From: Colwellia sp. MB3u-45
GTDB lineage: Bacteria > Pseudomonadota > Gammaproteobacteria > Enterobacterales > Alteromonadaceae
NCBI RefSeq assembly: GCF_014077005.1
Contig: NZ_JACGVC010000044.1
Span: forward strand, 1 to 64,000
Reading direction: 5' to 3'
Length of the DNA: 64,000 bases
Below, one piece after another: positions 12,228 through 21,283 of the stretch (position 1 is its first letter; each line of letters opens with the position of its first letter). The position numbers and the translations under genes are program-made. Under the pieces are notes generated by a model. The model ran no database searches. It was not told where the DNA came from and saw only the letters and a list, made by a program, of their open reading frames with translations.

Positions 12228-13457
12228 TTACTCATCACTGATGTTACGTCGTTTACGTACCGGATGACTAATAACCACATCGGTAAGCGGCGTACAACTA
12301 CAACTTAATATATAGCCTTGTTGCTGCTCTTGGTCGGATAAACCATCTTGACAAAGTTGCTCTACTTCACCTTGTTCTAATTTTACTTTGCAGCTACCAC
12401 ACATGCCACCGCGGCATGAATAAGGCAATATTAAACCGGCATCTTCGCCTTGTTCAAGTAGGGTTTGCTTGTTATTACCGGTAATGGTTTTATTAAAGCT
12501 GCTAAAGGTGAGTACGGGTTTGTTTGTTTTAACGGTCAATGTTGAATCCTTTTTTACTTGGGTGGTGTTTGTCGCACGAATAACGGACTTACTTTTAACG
12601 GACTTACTGCTAACGGACTTACTGCTAACAGTAAATACCGGAGCTGCTTGGCGCTTTAATACTTCAAGGCTATCGCCACGTTTAATTTGGCCTTGATTAA
12701 GTGCTACTAAGTTTTGGCCAAATAAAATGTCACCATTAGCTAATTGGCGATAGTTTTTCAAAGCATTTAAAGGCTCTTGCTGGTGATGTTTTTCACTAGT
12801 CTTGGGATCAATAGTGGTGAAAATACAGCGCGTGCAAGGTGTGGTTATTTCAAACTCTACTTCACCAATGCGAATGTGCTGCCAATTATCTTCTGCAAAA
12901 GCATCGCAGTTATTCACGACGATATTTGGCCGAAATTGTGTCATGGAAATGGTGGTGGTGTCAGCTTTATATTGCTTATTTAAGTGATCAAGTGATGCTT
13001 GTGAAATAAGGAGTAAAGGGTAGGCGTCAGCAAAGCCCACTTGGCTATTTTTGTTTTTAACAAAACGTTGAGAATCTGCGCCAAAAAAGAGTAACTGGCA
13101 AGGTTTTTCAAGATAGTGACTAAACCATTGATTAATGTTTTCTCGACATTGTTGGGCATTAATAGTGTCATTCCACAGGTTAACAGCAATATACCCTTGG
13201 CAAAGGTGATGATATTCAATCACTAAAGCTGGCATGTTAGGCGCGATAATGACTAGGCCTGTTGCAGTTAAATTCGCTTGAATTAAGCATAAAGTGGGCT
13301 GCGTACGCGCGGTGATAAACTGCCCATCAGGGCTGGCAACAACAAAACGACGATCAAAGGCTAAGCCAAGTTCTTCAACCCAGCTATTTGATAGCTCAAT
13401 GCTGGCGCTAGACTTTATCGGATAAACATAGATATTTTGTAGCATAGCCTGACTCAT
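12228..13457 (-). CDS. YcbX-like MOSC domain protein with C-terminal 2Fe-2S ferredoxin
   Basis: About 409 residues. The N-terminal half is a MOSC N-domain plus MOSC domain (YPIKSSASIEL, GLAFDRRFVV, CTRCIFTTIDP), which binds the molybdenum cofactor in relatives. The C-terminal 90 residues are a plant-type ferredoxin with the cluster motif SCRGGMCGSC and a fourth Cys in YILSCSC. E. coli YcbX has the same architecture and reduces N-hydroxylated compounds. The linker holds a Ser/Lys-rich repeat. Start choice: ATG 13457 has GAGAG upstream; TTG 13469 and ATG 13445 are alternatives. It is first in the operon with pxpABC, a pairing whose logic is unclear. Confidence 0.88.
   Translation of the reverse strand: MSQAMLQNIYVYPIKSSASIELSNSWVEELGLAFDRRFVVASPDGQFITARTQPTLCLIQANLTATGLVIIAPNMPALVIEYHHLCQGYIAVNLWNDTINAQQCRENINQWFSHYLEKPCQLLFFGADSQRFVKNKNSQVGFADAYPLLLISQASLDHLNKQYKADTTTISMTQFRPNIVVNNCDAFAEDNWQHIRIGEVEFEITTPCTRCIFTTIDPKTSEKHHQQEPLNALKNYRQLANGDILFGQNLVALNQGQIKRGDSLEVLKRQAAPVFTVSSKSVSSKSVKSKSVIRATNTTQVKKDSTLTVKTNKPVLTFSSFNKTITGNNKQTLLEQGEDAGLILPYSCRGGMCGSCKVKLEQGEVEQLCQDGLSDQEQQQGYILSCSCTPLTDVVISHPVRKRRNISDE
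12582..12626. repeat. Three 15 bp tandem repeats in the YcbX linker
   Basis: Three in-frame copies of AACGGACTTACTGCT; the leftmost ends in TTT instead of GCT. On the coding strand they give the linker sequence SSKSVSSKSVKSKSV between the MOSC and ferredoxin domains. The copies are nearly identical, which suggests recent slippage or an evolving linker length. Confidence 0.85.
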
Positions 13458-13673
13458 GAACGCTCTCAAATGTAACTAATGATGATGCTAACGGTTTAAT
13501 TATTTACAGTGGCTAATTAATTATTTCCGTTAGGGTTAATCGTTTTGATAGTGGGGAAAATGCATCGACTTTGCAATATGTATTTTCGGTGGATTAAGGT
13601 ATATTGCCCCATTGTGATTTAAATTTTAGCTCGAACTAGCCTACGCGCGTCAGAGTTATCTAAATAGGTTTTT

Positions 13674-15041
13674 ATGCATATTCATATATTAGGCATTTGC
13701 GGCACGTTTATGGGCGGTATTGCCGCTATTGCTAAGCAAATGGGCTTTCGAGTTTCTGGTTGCGACGCCAATGTTTACCCACCCATGAGTACCCAGCTAA
13801 CACAACTGGGTATCGAATTAAAATCAGGTTACTTAATTGAGCATTTAGACGATGAGCCTGATTTAGTGATTGTTGGCAATGCCATGGCGCGTGGTAACGT
13901 GATGGTGGAGTACATACTGGATAGAAAAATTGCTTATACCTCAGGCCCACAGTGGTTATTAGAGCATGTTTTAAAAGATCGTTGGGTGTTAGCGGTTTCC
14001 GGTACCCACGGTAAAACCACTACCAGCTCTATGTTAACCTGGATATTGCAATACGCGGGAATGGAGCCGGGCTTTTTGATTGGTGGTGTGCCACAAAATT
14101 TTGATTGTTCTGCACGCTTAGGTAATGCGCCATTTTTTGTTATCGAAGCAGATGAATACGATACGGCATTTTTTGATAAGCGTTCTAAATTTGTCCATTA
14201 TCGTCCGAATACACTCGTCATCAATAATATGGAATTTGATCATGCTGATATTTTTCATGATATCAGTGATATACAACGTCAATTTCACCACCTTATTCGT
14301 ATGGTGCCGAGCAATGGTCTTATTTTATCACCAAAAAATGAAGCTGCCATTACAGAAACACTGGCGATGGGCTGTTGGACACCCACTGAATATAGCGTTG
14401 TTGAAGCAGATAAACTCTTGGGTTGGCATGCAGAAAAATGTATGGCGGATGGCAGTGAATTTATCGTCAGCTTTAAAGGGGTAATACAAGGGCGAGTGAA
14501 TTGGGCGCTAATAGGCGACTTTAATATCGATAACGGTTTAATGGCGATTGCCGCGGCGCGTCATGCAGGGGTGCCCAGTAAGGTCGCTATCGAAGCGTTA
14601 ACAAGTTTTATTAATACTAAACGCCGACTCGAGCTTAAAGGTGAGGTGAATCAGGTGAGGGTGTTTGATGACTTTGCCCATCACCCAACCGCTATTGCCA
14701 AAACATTAGCCGGTGTTCGGGCAAATGTTGGCAGCAGGCGGGTGATTGCGATATTAGAGCCACGCTCAAATACCATGAAATCAGGTGTGCATAAAGACAC
14801 CTTGGCAAAATCGTTATCCGACGCGGATATGGTGTTTGTCTATCAAGGCGAGCAAGTTAAATGGTCTGTAGAGGCATTAATTGCTGACTGCGTTCAGCCA
14901 TGCTTTGTCAGTCAAGATATTAGGCAGTTGGTGGCCAATATTGTGGCGAATGCCCAAGCAGGTGATACGCTGGTCGTTATGAGCAATGGTGGATTTGGTG
15001 GTATTCATGAAAAACTATTGTTAGCACTTGCTGAGTTATAA
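13674..15041 (+). CDS. mpl: UDP-N-acetylmuramate:L-Ala-gamma-D-Glu-meso-DAP ligase
   Basis: A 455-residue Mur-ligase family enzyme that attaches recycled murein tripeptide to UDP-MurNAc in the cytoplasm. The N-terminal Rossmann motif is HILGICGTFMGG; the ATP-binding GTHGKTTTS lies at 110-118; the central EADEYDTAFFDKRSKF and C-terminal DDFAHHPTAI segments are typical of Mpl rather than MurC. The length matches E. coli Mpl (457). It is monocistronic. With anmK about 27 kb away, the window encodes two murein-recycling enzymes. Confidence 0.96.
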   Translation: MHIHILGICGTFMGGIAAIAKQMGFRVSGCDANVYPPMSTQLTQLGIELKSGYLIEHLDDEPDLVIVGNAMARGNVMVEYILDRKIAYTSGPQWLLEHVLKDRWVLAVSGTHGKTTTSSMLTWILQYAGMEPGFLIGGVPQNFDCSARLGNAPFFVIEADEYDTAFFDKRSKFVHYRPNTLVINNMEFDHADIFHDISDIQRQFHHLIRMVPSNGLILSPKNEAAITETLAMGCWTPTEYSVVEADKLLGWHAEKCMADGSEFIVSFKGVIQGRVNWALIGDFNIDNGLMAIAAARHAGVPSKVAIEALTSFINTKRRLELKGEVNQVRVFDDFAHHPTAIAKTLAGVRANVGSRRVIAILEPRSNTMKSGVHKDTLAKSLSDADMVFVYQGEQVKWSVEALIADCVQPCFVSQDIRQLVANIVANAQAGDTLVVMSNGGFGGIHEKLLLALAEL

Positions 15042-15094
15042 TTGTTATTTACATATGGCAAAAAAATTATGCCACACTAGGCTTATCAAGCAAT

Positions 15095-15142
15095 GCTGAT
15101 AGCTACGCCGATACTAGCGCCGATAGCAACACCGATAGTAAT
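15095..15142. repeat. Four degenerate 12 bp tandem repeats
   Basis: Four consecutive 12-mers with consensus GCCGATAGYARC: GCTGATAGCTAC, GCCGATACTAGC, GCCGATAGCAAC, ACCGATAGTAAT. On the minus strand one frame would read as a Gly/Ile/Ala zipper of about 20 residues, but it is closed by a stop just upstream and has no start. It lies in the spacer after mpl. Confidence 0.7.
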
Positions 15143-15305
15143 ACCAGAACAAATTCTGCATCAGTATTTTACTTTAGCAAGCGCCATGAGTGCTTGCACA
15201 GTGAGACTTACTAACAGAAAGCATGCTATTGGTTGCTCGATGCACTTCACTTCAATTCAATTAAGTTAGTTAGTAGCTAAAGACACTAACTAATTAATAT
15301 TAATC

Positions 15306-15347
15306 ATGCAGATTTATTAACCTAAGTAGGGATTAATAAATCTGCAT
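15306..15347. repeat. Perfect 15 bp inverted repeat
   Basis: ATGCAGATTTATTAA (15306-15320) and its exact complement (15333-15347) flank a 12-base centre that itself contains CCT-AAGT-AGG. The whole can fold into a long hairpin. It is between the convergent ends of mpl and the small gene at 15445. No T-run follows either arm, so it is not a standard terminator. Confidence 0.75.
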
Positions 15348-15444
15348 AACATAGCGCTACACTGATGATTTTTAATCAAGGTCTTCAATTTAAAGTTACT
15401 TATCTAAAGGTACTTATTTAACGGTATTAATTTCAGACAATAAA

Positions 15445-15738
15445 CTAATCAGCATTCGCTGCAATTTTGCTTTTTGCTTTCAGGGCTTTAATATCAACAC
15501 CATCAAGTAGCAGCATAACATCAGCAAGTAATCTTTTTAATTCAGTGACTTCAGTAGGAATGCTCTTTTTTATTTTTTGTACGTAAGCAATCGCTTCACG
15601 TTTTTGAATAACGTCTAATAGCGCTTTTAGGGTATGAGTATCATCAGCATTAATTGCGGGTAACTTTTGTTCACTGGCGACATTGTAAAGTGAATAGGTG
15701 GTCACTAAGCTCGCCTGTGCTTGTTTTAATCTTTCCAT
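15445..15738 (-). CDS. Hypothetical 97-residue helical protein
   Basis: A small, charged, probably all-helical cytoplasmic protein without signal peptide or cysteines. Lys- and Leu-rich heptad-like stretches (LKALLDVIQKREAIAYVQKIKK and LKRLLADVMLLLDG, quoted in part) suggest a helical hairpin or coiled coil. I do not recognise the family. An AGGA-like stretch about eight bases upstream of the ATG supports translation. It is divergent from the amidohydrolase gene and shares with it a 250-base promoter region containing a Fur-like dyad. Confidence 0.6.
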   Translation of the reverse strand: MERLKQAQASLVTTYSLYNVASEQKLPAINADDTHTLKALLDVIQKREAIAYVQKIKKSIPTEVTELKRLLADVMLLLDGVDIKALKAKSKIAANAD

Positions 15739-15842
15739 AAAAATTCGTCCTTGTTTTTATTTTTTTTATTGTTCAATTGTTATCGTAGTGTTGCAATTTG
15801 TTTGAATATCATACTTAAAAATAAAAAAGTTGTCTATTTTTT

Positions 15843-15861
15843 ATTCATGATAATCATCATA
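15843..15861. promoter_or_regulatory. Possible Fur box
   Basis: The core GATAATCAT, inside the dyad ATGATAATCAT, matches 14 of 19 positions of the Fur consensus GATAATGATAATCATTATC. It lies in the divergent spacer, about 105 bases upstream of the small gene at 15738 and 130 bases upstream of the amidohydrolase. The match is moderate and AT-rich DNA yields chance hits. Confidence 0.35.
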
Positions 15862-15990
15862 AATATTTATATTTACCCCGCGCTAATAATGGGTGTTGAA
15901 CGGTAAATAGCGACTATTTATCGCATTCGACTTAAATTTTCAATGCTGATGTGTTCTAGTAGGTAAATAACAATAATTAGGTGGAATTTA

Positions 15991-18900
15991 ATGTCTAAAT
16001 TTACTACTCGAATTTCTTCACTAGCACTCAGTGTTACCTTGGTATTAGGCGCTGGCCAACAGGCGTTTGCTGACAATGATGTGGCTAAAACGCCCGAAAA
16101 ATCCGCCGCTGAAAAGTGGTCGGTCAACAGCCCCCAAGGTGAATTTACCAGCGCCAAAATTGACGTGCGCCAAGGTACTTGGATGAATGTTGATATTAGC
16201 CCAGATGGTAAAACCTTAGTCTTTGATCTATTGGGTGATATTTATACTTTACCGATTGAAGGTGGTGAAGCAAGCGCTTTGATGACAGATATTGCTTGGC
16301 AAATGCAGCCACGCTTTAGTCCGGATGGAAAGCACATTGCTTTTACCTCTGATGAAGACGGTGGCGATAATTTATGGATCATGAAAGCCGATGGCAGTGC
16401 GGGCAAAGCGATCAGTAGTGAAACTTTTCGTTTATTAAATAGCCCTGCATGGTCGCCTGATGGTAACTATATTGTTGGCCGTAAACACTTTACTGGCTCT
16501 CGTTCTCTGGGTGCTGGCGAAGTATGGATGTATCACAAAACGGGTGGCAACGGTGTGATGTTAACCAAGCGACCTAATGAACAAAAAGATTTAGGTGAAC
16601 CGGCATTTTCAGCTGACGGTAAATACGTTTACTTCTCGCAAGACGCGACACCGGGTAAAACTTTTCATTACAGTAAAGACTCTGAGAAGGGCATTTATAA
16701 GATTAAGCGCTTAACACTGGAAAGCGGTGAAATTAAAGTGGTTATTTCAGGTAAAGGCGGAGCGATACGGCCAGTGCCGTCACCTGATGGTCAATATTTA
16801 GCTTATATTAGCCGAGACGATTTTCAATCTAATTTATACTTGTATGACTTAAAAAGTGGCGAAGAAAAGCTGATTTTTGAAAATTTAGATCGCGATATGC
16901 AAGAAACGTGGGCGATTCACGGTGTTTACCCTAATATGGCGTGGCTACCTAATAGCACTGGCATGGTGTTTTGGTCAGGTGGTGTAATTAATAAACTCGA
17001 TCTTGAAAGTAACACCACTACGATTATTCCTTTTCATGTAAAAACCGAGAAAAAAATCCAAACAGCGTTACGTTTTCAACAAGATATTGATCAAGACAAC
17101 TTTGACGTAAAAATGTTGCGTGATGTTGAAATATCGCCTGATGGCCGAAAAGTCGTTTACGAGTCAATGGGCCATATTTATGTTCGCTCTATTGCCGATG
17201 GCCAAGTCAAAGGTCAAGCCAAGCGTTTAACTAAACAAACATCACACTTTGAATTGAACCCTAGTTTTTCGCGTGATGGCAGAACAGTGGTTTATAGTAC
17301 TTGGGATGATAAAAAGCTAGGTGAAATTCGCTCAGTATCATCACGTGGCGGTAGAAGCCGTGTACTAACCCAAGAGCCGGGCAAGTACATAGAGCCAAGC
17401 TTTTCTCCTAATGGTAAAACCGTGGTATTTCGTAAAGTCGCTGGTGGTTATATTACCGATCCAACTTGGGGCCTAAACCCAGGCGTTTATACGGTAAGTG
17501 CCAAGGGTGGTGCGCCAAAGCTGGTAACAGAATCAGGTTTACTGCCACATTTTGGTGCTAAAAATGATCGTATTTATGTTTTACGCAAGGGTGAAACACC
17601 GCAACTGGTGAAAATTAATTTAGATAATTCATCAAGTTCTAACAAAGAACAAGCGCTTTATCAGGGTAAGTTTGCTACCGAATATAAGGTGTCACCTGAT
17701 GGTAAATTTTTAGCTTTTGCTGAACGCTTTAAAGTTTTTGTAACGCCATTTGTTGAACGTGGACAAGTGATAGATATTGGTCCAAAAGCGAAAAACTTAC
17801 CAGTGAAAAAGTTGTCGTTACGTGCTGGTGAAGGTATCAACTGGAATGGCGAATCTAATGAGCTTTATTGGAGCTTAGGTCCAGATTTATACCAAGCAAG
17901 TGTTGCTGGCTTATTTGATATAAGCGATAAAAAAATAGTTGATAAAGACGAGGCTAATAGCCACGAAGAACAGGCTACAGAGTCATCTACTCCCGCGCCG
18001 CTGAAAACCTATTTAGGCTTTAAAGAAAAAGCGGATAAACCTTCTGGTCGTGTCGCTTTCGTTGGCGGTAAAGTGATCACTATGGAAGGTGAGCAAGTGA
18101 TAGAAAACGGTGTAGTGCTTGTTGAAGGCAATAAAATTATTGCGGTAGGTAAAAATGGCCAAGTCGATATTCCGTCAAATGCTAAGGTGATTGATATTAG
18201 GGGTAAGTCGATTATGCCGGGCTTGATTGATGCTCATGCGCATGGACCACAAGGCAGTAATGAAATTATTCCACAGCAAAACTGGAAAAACTACGCAGGG
18301 TTAGCGTTAGGTGTAACTACAATTCACGATCCGTCAAACGACACCACTGAGTTTTTTGCGGCGAGTGAAATGCAAAAGGCTGGTGATATTGTTGGCCCAC
18401 GTTTATTTTCTACCGGTAGTATTTTATACGGAGCCACGGTTGCAGGTTATACCTCGCATGTTGATAGCTTAGCCGATGCTAAATTTCATATTGAACGTTT
18501 AAAAAAAGCCGGTGTGTTTAGTGTTAAAAGCTACAACCAACCGCGTCGTAATCAACGTCAACAAATGATCCAAGCCGCGCGTGAAGCCGAAATATTAGTG
18601 GTACCAGAAGGGGGATCACTGCTACAACATAACTTATCTATGATTATTGATGGCCATACGACGTTAGAGCATTCAATTTCGACGGCGAAAATTTATGACG
18701 ACATCAAGCAGTTATGGTCACAATCTGAAATGGCTTACACACCCACTATGGGTGTGGCTTACGGTGGTATTTCAGGTGAGCATTATTGGTATGACACGAC
18801 AGACGTATGGCAGCATCCACGTTTGAGCCAGTATGTACCGAGCGAGTTTTTAGATCCGCGTTCAATGCGTCGTACCAAAGCGCCGCTGCATCATTACAAC

Positions 18901-19281
18901 CATATTAATGTTGCCAAAGTAGCAAAAGAGCTGCAAGACTTAGGCGTTGTGGTTAATGCCGGTGGTCATGGTCAGCGTGAAGGTTTAGCCATGCACTGGG
19001 AAATGTGGATGATGGCACAAGGTGGCATGTCGCCATTAAATGCTATTCGTACTGCAACCATCGCACCGGCACATACCTTAGGTTTAGACAGCCAATTAGG
19101 TTCACTTAAAATTGGCAAACTTGCGGATATTTTAGTCATTGATGGCGATGTCAGTAAAGATATTCGTTTATCTGACAAAGTGATTTACACCATGATTAAT
19201 GGCCGTTTGTATAATGCCGATACCATGAATGAAGTGGGTAATTACGATAATAAACGCGATAAATTCTATTTTGAAAAATAG
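15991..19281 (+). CDS. Secreted TolB-like propeller/amidohydrolase
   Basis: A 1096-residue exported protein. Residues 1-27 are a Sec signal peptide ending at AFA. Residues about 60-640 carry repeated WSPDGNYIV-like PD40/WD40 blades (SPDGKTLVFD, SPDGKHIAFT, SRDGRTVVYS) as in TolB and prolyl oligopeptidase propellers. From about 690 there is a metal-dependent amidohydrolase domain: HxH at 749/751 in GLIDAHAHG, a VKSYNQ Lys segment, GHTTLEHS, and NAGGHGQREG. Relatives are annotated as periplasmic amidohydrolases or imidazolonepropionase-like; the substrate is unknown. The start has GGTGG upstream, and a strong terminator follows. Confidence 0.9.
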   Translation: MSKFTTRISSLALSVTLVLGAGQQAFADNDVAKTPEKSAAEKWSVNSPQGEFTSAKIDVRQGTWMNVDISPDGKTLVFDLLGDIYTLPIEGGEASALMTDIAWQMQPRFSPDGKHIAFTSDEDGGDNLWIMKADGSAGKAISSETFRLLNSPAWSPDGNYIVGRKHFTGSRSLGAGEVWMYHKTGGNGVMLTKRPNEQKDLGEPAFSADGKYVYFSQDATPGKTFHYSKDSEKGIYKIKRLTLESGEIKVVISGKGGAIRPVPSPDGQYLAYISRDDFQSNLYLYDLKSGEEKLIFENLDRDMQETWAIHGVYPNMAWLPNSTGMVFWSGGVINKLDLESNTTTIIPFHVKTEKKIQTALRFQQDIDQDNFDVKMLRDVEISPDGRKVVYESMGHIYVRSIADGQVKGQAKRLTKQTSHFELNPSFSRDGRTVVYSTWDDKKLGEIRSVSSRGGRSRVLTQEPGKYIEPSFSPNGKTVVFRKVAGGYITDPTWGLNPGVYTVSAKGGAPKLVTESGLLPHFGAKNDRIYVLRKGETPQLVKINLDNSSSSNKEQALYQGKFATEYKVSPDGKFLAFAERFKVFVTPFVERGQVIDIGPKAKNLPVKKLSLRAGEGINWNGESNELYWSLGPDLYQASVAGLFDISDKKIVDKDEANSHEEQATESSTPAPLKTYLGFKEKADKPSGRVAFVGGKVITMEGEQVIENGVVLVEGNKIIAVGKNGQVDIPSNAKVIDIRGKSIMPGLIDAHAHGPQGSNEIIPQQNWKNYAGLALGVTTIHDPSNDTTEFFAASEMQKAGDIVGPRLFSTGSILYGATVAGYTSHVDSLADAKFHIERLKKAGVFSVKSYNQPRRNQRQQMIQAAREAEILVVPEGGSLLQHNLSMIIDGHTTLEHSISTAKIYDDIKQLWSQSEMAYTPTMGVAYGGISGEHYWYDTTDVWQHPRLSQYVPSEFLDPRSMRRTKAPLHHYNHINVAKVAKELQDLGVVVNAGGHGQREGLAMHWEMWMMAQGGMSPLNAIRTATIAPAHTLGLDSQLGSLKIGKLADILVIDGDVSKDIRLSDKVIYTMINGRLYNADTMNEVGNYDNKRDKFYFEK

Positions 19282-19318
19282 CGTTTTAGTTTTATTTTAT
19301 TAGTAGCTGTTGATAAAG

Positions 19319-19341
19319 CCCGGAAATATCCGGGTTTTTTT
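19319..19341 (+). terminator. Terminator of the amidohydrolase gene
   Basis: Stem CCCGGA/TCCGGG around an AATA loop, followed directly by seven T residues. It lies about 38 bases after the stop codon. Confidence 0.93.
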
Positions 19342-19740
19342 ATGTTCAGGATAAAGGGTATGTCACGATCATATGGCCGTGCTTAGCCATCTCGGTCATT
19401 GCCTTTTTAGCGGTTGACGGACTAAAGTACAACCAAGAGAAAAATGGTAAAGCAATCGCCCAATACTAGATGATCATCCGTAAGTTCTATCTAGGTTGGA
19501 CTTCAGTCCATCAAGTTAAATGAAATTTAACTGCTGTAGATAAAAATACCTAGCGAAAAAGATACCTGGCTACAGATGTTTGTTAACTTTTTAGGCATCA
19601 GGCTTCATCACCTAATAATAGTGTTGTCGAACAGAGCCGACTATATAGCTAAAATACTATTTAAATGATTATCTTAATTAGGCTTTTAGTTATACTGAAA
19701 TTCAGCAAAAGCTAAAAACTTTCAGTCATAGGAAACAAGC
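19342..19740. other. Intergenic region with a dispersed repeat remnant
   Basis: About 400 bases with no convincing gene. The segment 19370-19402 (beginning CATATGG, containing TTAGCCATCTCGGTCATTGC) aligns by eye to 46321-46353 at roughly four of five positions, suggesting a decayed repeat family. The right end holds the promoter of the following gene; I cannot pick -35/-10 boxes with confidence. Confidence 0.45.
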
Positions 19741-20685
19741 ATGGATAATAAACTATCAATCGGCATTAGTAGCTGTTTATTAGGTCATAAAGTGCGGTTT
19801 GATTCAGGTCATAAAAACAACGCATATATTAATAACACCTTAAGCGAGTACTTTGATTTTATCCCCTTCTGTCCAGAAGTGGATATTGGTTTAGGTATTC
19901 CGCGTGAAACCATTAGGTTAGTACTGATCGATGAAAAAGTGCATTGCGTTGGTTCAAAAACGCCAGATTTAGATGTCACTGAACGACTTAAAGATTGTGC
20001 TCAACAGCAGCAATCTTGGCAACAAAAGCTTAGCGGTTATATATTGAAAAAAGACTCACCCAGTTGTGGTATGGAGCGTGTGAGACTTTATAAAGGTGAT
20101 ATGCCAGATCGTATTGGCGTGGGTATTTATGCACAAAAATTGATGGAGAATTTTCCAGATTTACCCGTTGAAGAAGAAGGTAGGTTAGGTGATGCCATCT
20201 TGCGCGAAAACTTTATTCAACGGGTATTTATTTATGCTCGTTGGCAAAAACTATCGGCAGAAGTGTTTTCATTGCACAGCCTGAATTGTTTTCATGCTCA
20301 ACATAAATACATTTTTATGAGTCATAGCCAGGCGTTGGCAAAAGAGCTAGGCCATTTCTTGGCGCAGGCCCATGCTGAGGTACCTAGTGAGGTCATGTCG
20401 CAATACTTGAAAAAAATGATGGTGATACTAAAAATAAAAGCCACTCGAAAAGGTCACGTGAACACCTTGCAACATCTGCAAGGTTATTTAAAAACCTCTA
20501 TCAGCGTTGATGACAAAGCTGAACTAGTTGATATTATTGACCAATACCGTAATGGCTTACTGCCATTGATTGTGCCGATAACCTTATTACGCCATCATTT
20601 TCGACGCTTCCCACATGACTACATTACCGAGTCATATTATATGAAGCCGCACCCAAAAGAGTTGATGTTATTAAATAGTTTATAA
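19741..20685 (+). CDS. DUF523-DUF1722 (YbgA-type) protein
   Basis: A 314-residue two-domain protein. Residues 1-150 match DUF523 (GISSCLLGHKVRFDSGHK, FCPEVDIGLGIPRETIRLV, SGYILKKDSPSCGMERV), with conserved cysteines that may bind a metal or cluster. Residues about 180-314 match DUF1722 (SLNCFHAQHKYIFMSHSQA, KRRFPHDYI-like RRFPHDYITESYY), the part present in E. coli YbgA. The fused form is common and often lies near photolyase or cryptochrome genes; none is here. The biochemical role is not settled. The ATG is preceded by a GGAAAC purine stretch. Confidence 0.88.
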   Translation: MDNKLSIGISSCLLGHKVRFDSGHKNNAYINNTLSEYFDFIPFCPEVDIGLGIPRETIRLVLIDEKVHCVGSKTPDLDVTERLKDCAQQQQSWQQKLSGYILKKDSPSCGMERVRLYKGDMPDRIGVGIYAQKLMENFPDLPVEEEGRLGDAILRENFIQRVFIYARWQKLSAEVFSLHSLNCFHAQHKYIFMSHSQALAKELGHFLAQAHAEVPSEVMSQYLKKMMVILKIKATRKGHVNTLQHLQGYLKTSISVDDKAELVDIIDQYRNGLLPLIVPITLLRHHFRRFPHDYITESYYMKPHPKELMLLNSL

Positions 20686-20688
20686 ACA

Positions 20689-20718
20689 TTTCACTGACTT
20701 TTAGAAAAGTCAGTGAAA
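20689..20718. repeat. 12-14 bp hairpin after the YbgA-type gene
   Basis: TTTCACTGACTT and AAGTCAGTGAAA pair perfectly around a TTAGAA loop, beginning a few bases after the stop of the YbgA-type gene. No T-run follows on the plus strand, so termination may be weak and allow readthrough to the acetyltransferase gene 32 bases downstream. Confidence 0.7.
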
Positions 20719-20749
20719 AAGCGATTAAGATCATTAATGGGAGTCAAGC

Positions 20750-21169
20750 GTGAAGATTGAAGTTATTGAAAACCCTGAAGCAGGGTTAATCGCTTTTTTA
20801 GATGAAAAAATTGCTGAATTTAACTGGGCGCATTGGGAAGTCAGTGAACGCAAAGCTATTGCAGTGAAGTTAAACGATGACAAAGGTGATGTTGTTGCCG
20901 GCGCCGCGGGACGAACTTTTGGTGATTGGTTAATGATCAACACCTTATGGGTATCAGATACACTGCGAGGCCAACAAGTCGGTAGCAAAATATTACATCA
21001 AATAGAGCAGGCAGCCCTAGCTAGAGGTTGTAATAAAGCCTTACTGGATACGTTGAATTTTCAAGCTATGCCATTTTATGAAAAACACGGTTATCAAGTG
21101 CAATGGACGCAGCAAGGCTATCCTAAAACCGGTTGTCGGTACTATATGATGAAACAGTTAAGCACATAA
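20750..21169 (+). CDS. GNAT family N-acetyltransferase
   Basis: A 139-residue acetyltransferase of the GNAT fold, acting on an unknown amine with acetyl-CoA. The acetyl-CoA binding segment is LRGQQVGSKILHQIE (about residue 70), followed by the helix carrying ARGCNKALLDT and the C-terminal PFYEKHGYQV motif. The call is GTG at 20750 with GGGAG upstream. It follows the YbgA-type gene with only a hairpin between, so they may be co-transcribed. Confidence 0.87.
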   Translation: MKIEVIENPEAGLIAFLDEKIAEFNWAHWEVSERKAIAVKLNDDKGDVVAGAAGRTFGDWLMINTLWVSDTLRGQQVGSKILHQIEQAALARGCNKALLDTLNFQAMPFYEKHGYQVQWTQQGYPKTGCRYYMMKQLST

Positions 21170-21283
21170 AATAATAGATTATTTTGGTTATTTTGGCTTT
21201 TATGGAAGTTTTAATGCAAGTTTATGGTGTTATCTAATTTTTTAGTTGAGCCACTTTAAATAATAGCTAGAGGAATGATTATC

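Noticed and set aside
12469-13219. Several 60-80 codon frames within the MOSC-ferredoxin gene
   Set aside because: All are shadows on other frames of a clearly coding sequence.
15093-15200. UGA read through as selenocysteine to join MALAKVKY with the glycine-zipper frame
   Set aside because: No SECIS-like element and no known family; a simple stop and tandem repeat explain it.
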